Shown piece after piece: positions 50,771-61,013 of a stretch of 64,000 bases of DNA. The DNA is taken from positions 18,106,001 to 18,170,000 of the forward strand of contig NC_079878.1 of assembly GCF_029227915.1 (NCBI RefSeq), read 5' to 3'. The notes beneath the pieces were generated by a model that was given only the letters and a program-made list of their open reading frames with translations, ran no database searches and was not told the origin of the DNA. The translations under genes were made by a program, and so were the position numbers. The DNA is from Hydractinia symbiolongicarpus. Lineage: Eukaryota; Cnidaria; Hydrozoa; Anthoathecata; Hydractiniidae. Each line of letters begins with the position of its first letter. Position 1 is the stretch's first letter.

Positions 50771-50988
50771 GTACACCGTTAAGTACGTGCACAGTCTTCT
50801 AAAGATTATAATACACCCTTTGGAAGTCTCTTTCCAAAACGTTATAATACGGCCTTTTGCTGCCGAATAAAGGCCTTACACGTAAATGACGTGCTTCTAC
50901 GAGCATAGACCGGCGGGGATCAGTCTAGTCCTTTCACACTCTATGAACTACGATGCCTCAAATCGTTTTCTATTCCGCAATGGCCATA
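50771..50988 (+). repeat. Aberrant 218-bp unit (E truncated into B)
   Basis: The first ~56 bp of an E monomer (gattataatacaccctttg, gaag) is fused directly to tctctttccaaaacg of a B-like monomer at about 50826-50831. Relative to E followed by B, about 147 bp are lost. I found no second copy of this junction in the window. Confidence 0.8.
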
Positions 50989-52299
50989 GAACACCGTCAA
51001 GTACGTGCACAAACTTCTAAAGGTTATAATACGGCCTTTTGCAGCCTAATAAGAGCGTAACACGTAAATCACGACCTTCCCGGAGCCCAGACTTGTTGCC
51101 ATAGGTCTAGTCTTTCCACTCTAAATGGACTACGACGCCTCAAGTCGTTTTTCATTCCGCAATGGACATAGAACACCGTCAAGTACGTGCACAGTCTTCC
51201 AAAAGGTTATAACACGGCCTTTTGCAGCCTAATAAAGGCCTTACACGTAAATGACGTGCTTCTACGAGCATAGAGAGGTGGCCATAGGTCTAGTCCTTGC
51301 ACTCTTAATGGACTACGACGCATCAAGTCGTTTTCCAGTCCTCAATAGCCATAGAACACCGTCAAGTACTGCACAGTCTTCCAAAACGTTATAATACGGC
51401 CTTTTGCTGTCGAATAAAGGCCTTACACGTATATGACGTGCTTCTACGAGCATAGACCGGCGGGGATCAGTCTAGTCCTTTCACACTCTATGAACTACGA
51501 TGCCTCAAATCGTTTTCTATTCCGCAATGGCCATAGAACACCGTCAAGTACGTGCACAAACTTCTAAAGGTTATAATACGGCCTTTTGCAGCCTAATAAG
51601 AGCCTAACACGTAAATCACGACCTTCCCGGAGCCCAGACTTGTTGCCATAGGTCTAGTCCTTCCACTCATCATGGACTACGACGCCTCAAGTCGTTTTCC
51701 ATTCTGCAATGGCCATAGAACACCATCAACTGCATGCACGCCCTTCTAAAATTTGTAGTACGGTCTTTTGCAGTCTAATAGGGGTCTTATACGTTAATTA
51801 CGTGCTTCTACGAGCATAGACCGGTGAGGATCGGTTCAGTCTTTCCACTATAAAAGGACTACGACGTCTCAAGTCGTTTTTCATTCCGCAATGGCCATAG
51901 AACACCGTCAAGTACGTGCACAGTCTTCCAAAAGGTTATAACACGGCCTTTTGCAGCCTAATAAAGGCCTTACACGTAAATGACGTGCTTCTACGAGCAT
52001 AGACAGGTAGCCATAGGTCTAGTCCTTGCACTCATAATGGACTACGACGCATCAAGTCGTTTTCCAGTCCTCAATAGCCATAGAACACCGTCAAGTACTG
52101 CACAGTCTACCAATACGTTATAATACGGCCTTTTGCTGTCGAATAAAGGCCTTACACGTATATGACGTGCTTCTACGAGCATAGACCGGCGGGGATCAGT
52201 CTAGTCCTTTCACACTCTATGAACTGCGACACCTCAAATCGTTTTCTATTCCGCAATGGCCATAGAACACCGTTAAGTGCGTGCACAAACTTCTAAAGG

Positions 52300-52680
52300 T
52301 TATAATACGGCCTTTTGCAGCCTAATAAAGGCCTTACACGTAAATGACGTGCTTCACGAGCATAGACCGGCGGGGATCAGTCTAGTCCTTTACACTCTAT
52401 GAACTACGACGCCTCAAATCGTTTTCTATTCCGCAATGGCCATAGAACACCGTTAAGTGCGTGCGCAGTCTTTTCTAAAGGCTGTAATGCGGCCTTTTGC
52501 AGCCTAATACGGGCTTTACACGTAAATCACGTCTTCCAGGAGCCTAGACAGGTGAGGATCGGTCTGATCCTTCCCCCCTCAATAGACTACGACGCCTCAA
52601 GTCGTTTTCCATTCCGCAATGGCCATAGAACACCGTCAAGTACGTGCACAGTCTTTCCAAAACGTTATAATACGGCCTTT
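52300..52680 (+). repeat. 1095-bp-spaced duplicated segment, copy 1
   Basis: Contains the rare cttcacgagcatag (1-nt shorter than cttctacgagcatag by loss and shift), gtcctttacac, gttaagtgcgtgcgcag and cttttctaaaggctgtaatg variants. All recur at +1095 (53395-53775). Edges are approximate. The longest open frame in the window lies here only because several monomers in a row lack stops in that frame. Confidence 0.72.
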
Positions 52681-53394
52681 TGCTGCCGAATAAAGGGCTT
52701 ACACGTAAATGACGTGCTTCTACGAGCATAGACCGGCGGGGATCAGTCTAGTTTTTTCACACTCTATGAACTACGACGCTTCAAATCGTTTTCTATTCCG
52801 CAATGGCCATAGAACACCGTCAAGTACGTGCACAAACTTCTAAAGGTTATAATACGGCCTTTTGAAGCCTAATAAGAGCGTAACACGTAAATCACGACCT
52901 TCCCGGAGCCCAGACTTGTTGCCATAGGTCTAGTCCTTCCACTCATCATGGACTACGACGCCTCAAGTCGTTTTCCATTCTGCAATGGCCATAGAACACC
53001 ATCAACTGCATGCACGGCCTTCTAAAATTTGTAGTACGGTCTTTTGCAGCCTAATAGGGGTCTTATACGTTAATTACGTGCTTCTACGAGCATAGACCGG
53101 TGGGGATCGGTTCAGTCTTTCCACTCTAAATGGACTACGACGTCTCAAGTCGTTTTCCATTCCGCAATGGCCATAGAACACTGTCAAGTACGTGCACAGT
53201 CTTCCAAAAAGTTATAACACGGCCTTTTGCAGCCTAATAAAGGCCTTACACGTAAATGACGTGCTTCTACGAGCATAGACAGGTGGCCATAGGTCTAGTC
53301 CTTGCACTCTTAATGGACTACGACGCATCAAGTCGTTTTCCAGCCCTCAATAGCCATAGAACACCGTCAAGTACGTGCACAGTCTTTCAAAAGG

Positions 53395-53775
53395 TTATAA
53401 TACGGCCTTTTGCAGCCTAATAAAGGCCTTACACGTAAATGACGTGCTTCACGAGCATAGACCGGCGGGGATCAGTCTAGTCCTTTACACTCTATGAACT
53501 ACGACGCCTCAAATCGTTTTCTATTCCGCAATGGCCATAGAACACCGTTAAGTGCGTGCGCAGTCTTTTCTAAAGGCTGTAATGCGGCCTTTTGCAGCCT
53601 AATACGGGCCTTACACGTAAATCACGTCTTCCAGGAGCCTAGACAGGTGAGGATCGGTCTGATCCTTCCCCCCTCAATAGACTACGACGCCTCAAGTCGT
53701 TTTCCATTCCGCAATGGCCATAGAACACCGTCAAGTACGTGCACAGTCTTTCCAAAACGTTATAATACGGCCTTT
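53395..53775 (+). repeat. 1095-bp-spaced duplicated segment, copy 2
   Basis: Copy of 52300-52680. At about 53776 it switches to gaagcctaataagagcg, which in copy 1 comes one monomer later (52862). Copy 2 has therefore lost one monomer across the shared cggccttttg core. Confidence 0.72.
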
Positions 53776-54087
53776 TGAAGCCTAATAAGAGCGTAACACG
53801 TAAATCACGACCTTCCCGGAGCCCAGACTTGTTGCCATAGGTCTAGTCCTTCCACTCATCATGGACTACGACGCCTCAAGTCGTTTTCCATTCCGCAATG
53901 GCCATAGAACACTGTCAAGTACGTGCACAGTCTTTCAAAAGGTTATAATACGGCCTTTTGCAGCCTAATAAAGGCCTTACACGTAAATGACGTGCTTCAC
54001 GAGCATAGACCGGCGGGGATCAGTCTAGTCCTTTACACTCTATGAACTACGACGCCTCAAATCGTTTTCCATTCCGCAATGGCCATA

Positions 54088-57000
54088 GCACACCGTCAAG
54101 TACGTGCACAGTCTTCCAAAAGGTTATAATACGGCCTTTTGCTGCCGAATAAAGGCCTTACACGTAAATGACGTGCTTCTACGAGCATAGACCGGCGGGG
54201 ATCAGTCTAGTCCTTTCACACTCTATGAACTACGACGCCTCAAATCGTTTTCTATTCCGCAATGGCCATAGAACACCGTCAAGTACGTGCACAGTCTTCC
54301 AAAAGGTTATAATACGGCCTTTTGCAGCCTAATTAGGGCCTTGCACGTAGATGACGTGCTTCCACCACCATAGACAAGTCGGGATTGGTCTAGTCATTCC
54401 ACTGTCAGTGGACTACTCGGCTCAAGTCATTTTCCAATCCGCAATAGCCATAGAGCACTATCAACTACATGCACAGTCTTCTAAACGCTGTAATACGGCT
54501 TTTTGCAGCCTAACAGGGACCTTACACGTAAATCACGTGCTTCAAGTAGCCTAGACCGGTGCGGATCGGTCTAGTCCTTCCACTCTAAATGGACTACGAC
54601 GTCTCAAGTCGTTTTCCATTCCGCAATGGCCATAGAACACCGTCAAGTACGTGCACAGTCTTCCAAAAGGTTATAACACGGCCTTTTGCAGCCTAATAAA
54701 GGCCTTACACGTAAATGACGTGCTTCTACGAGCATAGACAGGTGGCCATAGGTCTAGTCCTTGCACTCTTAATGGACTACGACGCATCAAGTCGTTTTCC
54801 AGTCCTCAATAGCCATAGAACACCGTCAAGTACGTGCACAGTTTTCCAAAACGTTATAATACGGCCTTTTGCTGTCGAATAAAGGCCTTACACGTAAATC
54901 ACGTGCTTCTACGAGCATAGACCGGCGGGGATCAGTCTAGTCCTTTCACACTCTATGAACTACGACGCGTCAAATCGTTTTCTATTCTGCAATGGCCATA
55001 GAACACCGTCAAGTACGTGCCCAAACTTCTAAAGCTTATAATACGGCCTTTTGCAGCCTAATAAGGGCCTTACACGTAAATGACGTGCTTCTACGAGCAT
55101 AGACAGGTGGCCATAGGTCTAGTCCTTGCACTCTTAATGGACTATGACGCAACAAGTCGTTTTCCATTCCTCAATGGCCATAAAACACTACAACTACATG
55201 CGCAGTCTTCTAAAGGCTGTAATACGTTTTTTTGCAGCCTAACAGGGATCTTACACGTAAATCACGTCTTCCAGGAGCCTAGACAGGTAAGGATCGGTCT
55301 GATCCTTCCCCCCTCAATAGACTACGACGCCTCAAGTCGTTTTCCATTCTGCAATGGCCATAGAACACCATCAACTGCATGCATGGCCTTCTAAAATTTG
55401 TAGTACGGTCTTTTTGCAGCCTAATAGGGGTCTTATACGTTAATTACGTGCTTCTACGAGCATAGACAGGTGGCCATAGGTCTAGTCCTTCCACTCTAAA
55501 TGGACTACGACGTCTCAAGTCGTTTTCCATTCCGCAATGGCCATAGAACACCGTCAAGTACGTGCACAGTCTTCCAAAAGGTTATAACACGGCCATTTGC
55601 AGCCTAATAAAGGCCTTACACGTAAATGACGTGCTTCTACGAGCATAGACAGGTGGCCATAGGTCTAGTCCTTGCACTCTTAATGGACTATGACGCAACA
55701 AGTCGTTTTCCATTCCTCAATGGCCATAGAACACTACAACTACATGCGCAGTCTTCTAAAGGCTGTAATACGTCTTTTTGCAGCCTAACAGGGATCTTAC
55801 ACGTAAATCACGTCTTCCAGGAGCCTAGACAGGTGAGGATCGGTCTGATCCTTCCCCCCTCAATAGACTACGACGCCTCAAGTCGTTTTCCATTCTGCAA
55901 TGGCCATAGAACACCATCAACTGCATGCACGGCCTTCTAAAATTTGTAGTACGGTCTTTTTGCAGCCTAATAGGGGTCTTATACGTTAATTACGTGCTTC
56001 TACGAGCATAGACAGGTGGCCATAGGTCTAGTCCTTCCACTCTAAATGGACTACGACGTCTCAAGTCGTTTTCCAGTCCTCAATAGCCATAGAACACCGT
56101 CAAGTACGTGCACAGTCTTCCAAAACGTTATAATACGGCCTTTTGCTGTCGAATAAAGGCCTTACACGTAAATGACGTGCTTCTACGAGCATAGACCGGC
56201 GGGGATCAGTCTAGTCCTTTCACACTCTATGAACTACGACGCCTCAAATCGTTTTCTATTCCGCAATGGCCATAGAACCCCGTTAAGTGCGTGCAAAAAC
56301 TTCTAAAGGTTATAATACGGCCTTTTGCAGCCTAATAAGAGCCTAACACGTAAATCACGACCTTCTCGAAGCCCAGACTTGTTGCCATAGGTCTAGTCCT
56401 TCCACTCTAAATGGACTACGACGTCTCAAGTCGTTTTCTATTCCGCAATGGCCATAGAACACAGTCAAGTACGTGCATAGTCTTCCAAAAGGTTATAACA
56501 CGGCCTTTTGCAGCCTAATAAAGGCCTTACACGTAAATGACGTGCTTCTACGAGCATAGACAGGTGGCCATAGGTCTAGTCCTTGCACTCTTAATGGACT
56601 ACGACGCATCAAGTCGTTTTCCAGTCCTCAATAGCCATGGAACACCGTCAAGTACGTGCACAGTCTTCCAAAACGTTATAATACGGCATTTTGCTGTCGA
56701 ATAAATGCCTTACACGTAAATGACGTGCTTCTACGAGCATAGACCGGCGGGGATCAGTCTAGTCCTTTCACACTCTATGAACTACGACGCGTCAAATCGT
56801 TTTCTATTCTGCAATGGCCATAGAACACCGTCAAGTACGTGCACAGTCTTTCCAAAACGTTATAATACGGCCTTTTGAAGCTTAATAAGAGCGTAACACG
56901 TAAATCACGACCTTCCCGGAGCCCAGACTTGTTGCCATAGGTCTAGTCCTTCCACTCATCATGGACTACGACGCCTCAAGTCGTTTTCCCTTCTGCAATG

Positions 57001-57370
57001 GCCATAGAACACCATCAACTGCATGCACGGCCTTCTAAAATTTGTAGTACGGTCTTTTGCAGCCTAATGGGGGCCTTATACGTGAATTATGTGCTTCTAC
57101 GAGCATAGATCGGCGAGGATCGGTTCAGTCTTTCCACTCTCAATGGACTACGATGTCTCAAGTGGTTTTCCAATCCACAATGGCCATAAAAACCGTCAAG
57201 TACGTGCACAGTCTTTCAAAAGGTTATAATACGGCCTTTTGCAGCCTAATAAACGCCTTACACGTAAATGACGTGCTTTTACGAGCATAGACCGGCGGGG
57301 ATCAGTCTAATCCTTTCACACTCTATGAACTACGACGCCTCAAGTCGTTTTCCATTCCGCAATGGCCATA
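54088..57370 (+). repeat. Large HOR unit X, copy 1 (3283 bp, 18 monomers)
   Basis: Starts with a B-type monomer (gcacaccgtc, ctgccgaataaagg) and continues through A-like, G, H, A, B, C, D, K and further monomers. It holds two copies of a 546-bp D-K-A trimer (from 55183 and 55729). It matches the next unit at +3283 up to about 56825, with few differences (gaaccccg/gaacaccg, ccttctcg/cctactcg, ttttctatt/ttttccatt, gcatagtc/gcacagtc). Confidence 0.85.
55183..55728 (+). repeat. 546-bp trimer (D-K-A), copy 1 of 2 in unit X1
   Basis: The D monomer carries the acactacaactac head (shortened from acaccatcaactac) and an acgtttttttgcag core, followed by K and A. The next copy begins at 55729 with acgtctttttgcag instead. 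The same pair occurs at 58466 and 59012, while unit X3 has a single copy at 62109 of the acgtcttttt kind. Confidence 0.82.
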
Positions 57371-60300
57371 GCACACCGTCAAGTACGTGCACAGTCTTCC
57401 AAAAGGTTATAATACGGCCTTTTGCTGCCGAATAAAGGCCTTACACGTAAATGACGTGCTTCTACGAGCATAGACCGGCGGGGATCAGTCTAGTCCTTTC
57501 ACACTCTATGAACTACGACGCCTCAAATCGTTTTCTATTCCGCAATGGCCATAGAACACCGTCAAGTACGTGCACAGTCTTCCAAAAGGTTATAATACGG
57601 CCTTTTGCAGCCTAATTAGGGCCTTGCACGTAGATGACGTGCTTCCACCACCATAGACAAGTCGGGATTGGTCTAGTCATTCCACTGTCAGTGGACTACT
57701 CGGCTCAAGTCATTTTCCAATCCGCAATAGCCATAGAGCACTATCAACTACATGCACAGTCTTCTAAAGGCTGTAATACGGCTTTTTGCAGCCTAACAGG
57801 GACCTTACACGTAAATCACGTGCTTCAAGTAGCCTAGACCGGTGCGGATCGGTCTAGTCCTTCCACTCTAAATGGACTACGACGTCTCAAGTCGTTTTCC
57901 ATTCCGCAATGGCCATAGAACACCGTCAAGTACGTGCACAGTCTTCCAAAAGGTTATAACACGGCCTTTTGCAGCCTAATAAAGGCCTTACACGTAAATG
58001 ACGTGCTTCTACGAGCATAGACAGGTGGCCATAGGTCTAGTCCTTGCACTCTTAATGGACTACGACGCATCAAGTCGTTTTCCAGTCCTCAATAGCCATA
58101 GAACACCGTCAAGTACGTGCACAGTTTTCCAAAACGTTATAATACGGCCTTTTGCTGTCGAATAAAGGCCTTACACGTAAATCACGTGCTTCTACGAGCA
58201 TAGACCGGCGGGGATCAGTCTAGTCCTTTCACACTCTATGAACTACGACGCGTCAAATCGTTTTCTATTCTGCAATGGCCATAGAACACCGTCAAGTACG
58301 TGCCCAAACTTCTAAAGCTTATAATACGGCCTTTTGCAGCCTAATAAGGGCCTTACACGTAAATGACGTGCTTCTACGAGCATAGACAGGTGGCCATAGG
58401 TCTAGTCCTTGCACTCTTAATGGACTATGACGCAACAAGTCGTTTTCCATTCCTCAATGGCCATAAAACACTACAACTACATGCGCAGTCTTCTAAAGGC
58501 TGTAATACGTTTTTTTGCAGCCTAACAGGGATCTTACACGTAAATCACGTCTTCCAGGAGCCTAGACAGGTAAGGATCGGTCTGATCCTTCCCCCCTCAA
58601 TAGACTACGACGCCTCAAGTCGTTTTCCATTCTGCAATGGCCATAGAACACCATCAACTGCATGCATGGCCTTCTAAAATTTGTAGTACGGTCTTTTTGC
58701 AGCCTAATAGGGGTCTTATACGTTAATTACGTGCTTCTACGAGCATAGACAGGTGGCCATAGGTCTAGTCCTTCCACTCTAAATGGACTACGACGTCTCA
58801 AGTCGTTTTCCATTCCGCAATGGCCATAGAACACCGTCAAGTACGTGCACAGTCTTCCAAAAGGTTATAACACGGCCATTTGCAGCCTAATAAAGGCCTT
58901 ACACGTAAATGACGTGCTTCTACGAGCATAGACAGGTGGCCATAGGTCTAGTCCTTGCACTCTTAATGGACTATGACGCAACAAGTCGTTTTCCATTCCT
59001 CAATGGCCATAGAACACTACAACTACATGCGCAGTCTTCTAAAGGCTGTAATACGTCTTTTTGCAGCCTAACAGGGATCTTACACGTAAATCACGTCTTC
59101 CAGGAGCCTAGACAGGTGAGGATCGGTCTGATCCTTCCCCCCTCAATAGACTACGACGCCTCAAGTCGTTTTCCATTCTGCAATGGCCATAGAACACCAT
59201 CAACTGCATGCACGGCCTTCTAAAATTTGTAGTACGGTCTTTTTGCAGCCTAATAGGGGTCTTATACGTTAATTACGTGCTTCTACGAGCATAGACAGGT
59301 GGCCATAGGTCTAGTCCTTCCACTCTAAATGGACTACGACGTCTCAAGTCGTTTTCCAGTCCTCAATAGCCATAGAACACCGTCAAGTACGTGCACAGTC
59401 TTCCAAAACGTTATAATACGGCCTTTTGCTGTCGAATAAAGGCCTTACACGTAAATGACGTGCTTCTACGAGCATAGACCGGCGGGGATCAGTCTAGTCC
59501 TTTCACACTCTATGAACTACGACGCCTCAAATCGTTTTCTATTCCGCAATGGCCATAGAACACCGTTAAGTGCGTGCAAAAACTTCTAAAGGTTATAATA
59601 CGGCCTTTTGCAGCCTAATAAGAGCCTAACACGTAAATCACGACCTACTCGAAGCCCAGACTTGTTGCCATAGGTCTAGTCCTTCCACTCTAAATGGACT
59701 ACGACGTCTCAAGTCGTTTTCCATTCCGCAATGGCCATAGAACACAGTCAAGTACGTGCACAGTCTTCCAAAAGGTTATAACACGGCCTTTTGCAGCCTA
59801 ATAAAGGCCTTACACGTAAATGACGTGCTTCTACGAGCATAGACAGGTGGCCATAGGTCTAGTCCTTGCACTCTTAATGGACTACGACGCATCAAGTCGT
59901 TTTCCAGTCCTCAATAGCCATGGAACACCGTCAAGTACGTGCACAGTCTTCCAAAACGTTATAATACGGCATTTTGCTGTCGAATAAATGCCTTACACGT
60001 AAATGACGTGCTTCTACGAGCATAGACCGGCGGGGATCAGTCTAGTCCTTTCACACTCTATGAACTACGACGCGTCAAATCGTTTTCTATTCTGCAATGG
60101 CCATAGAACACTGTCAAGTACGTGCCCAAACTTCTAAAGCTTATAATACGGCCTTTTGCAGCCTAATAAGGGCCTTACACGTAAATGACGTGCTTCTACG
60201 AGCATAGTCAGGTGGCCATAGTTCTAGTCCTTGCACTCTTAATGGACTATGACGCAACAAGTCGTTTTCCATTCTTTAATGGCCATAGAACACCATCAAC

Positions 60301-61013
60301 TACATGCGCAGTCTTCTAAATGCTGTAATACTGCTTTTTGCAGCCTAACAGGGATCTTACACGTAAATCACGTCTTCCAGGACCTAGACAGGTGAGGATC
60401 GGTCTGATCCTTCCACTCTCAATGGACTACGATGCCTCAATTCGTTTTCCATTCCGCAATGGGAATAGTACACCGTCAAGTACGTGCACAGTCTTCTAAA
60501 GATTATAATACACCCTTTGGAAGCCTAATAGGGACCTCACACGTCAATGATGTGCTTCTATGAGCATAGACAGGCAGCCATAGGTCTATTCCTTGGACTC
60601 TTAATGGACTACGACGCCTCAAGTCGTTTTTCATTCTGCAATGGCCATAGAACACCATCAACTGCATGCACGGCCTTCTAAAATTTGTAGTACGGTCTTT
60701 TGCAGCCTAATGGGGGCCTTATACGTGAATTATGTGCTTCTACGAGCATAGATCGGCGAGGATCGGTTCAGTCTTTCCACTCTCAATGGACTACGATGTC
60801 TCATGTGGTTTTCCAATCCACAATGGCCATAAAAACCGTCAAGTACGTGCACAGTCTTTCAAAAGGTTATAATACGGCCTTTTGCAGCCTAATAAACGCC
60901 TTACACGTAAATGACGTGCTTTTACGAGCATAGACCGGCGGGGATCAGTCTAATCCTTTCACACTCTATGAACTACGACGCCTCAAGTCGTTTTCCATTC
61001 CGCAATGGCCATA
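57371..61013 (+). repeat. Large HOR unit X, copy 2 (3643 bp, 20 monomers)
   Basis: Same start as copy 1, including both 546-bp trimers (from 58466 and 59012), but 360 bp (two monomers) longer. After about 60105 it has a C-D-E run (cgtgcccaaac, aatactgct, gacctcacacg) in place of the B/J junction of copy 1. It then rejoins at the K-like monomer near 60640. Confidence 0.85.

Larger units (their letters stand above)
44052..54087 (+). repeat. Patchwork satellite block
   Basis: Built from segments also present in the 31-44 kb units, but reshuffled. A tacgtgc to tactgc 1-nt deletion is shared by monomers at 44.07, 51.37 and 52.10 kb. Repeat distances of 2357-2358 bp (44416/46773) and 1095 bp (52.3/53.4 kb) are visible, and one aberrant 218-bp unit occurs at 50771. 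B, J, K, L and M are frequent; F, G and H only appear around 45.5-46.0 and 47.9-48.4 kb. No gene is seen. Confidence 0.78.

Noticed and set aside
52399-52731. Longest open frame in the window (110 codons), and related frames at 53494, 46217 and 48575
   Set aside because: It begins and ends inside ordinary satellite monomers, and its sequence is translated repeat. It exists because monomer lengths of 183 bp keep frame for one or two copies. There is no codon bias, no recognisable domain and no conserved start context.
55080-55394. 104-codon frame repeated at 55626, 58363, 58909 and 62006
   Set aside because: Its recurrence equals that of the 546-bp trimer and the 3.3-kb unit. The translated product is low in information and frame-dependent on a 1-2 bp shortened head (acactacaac).
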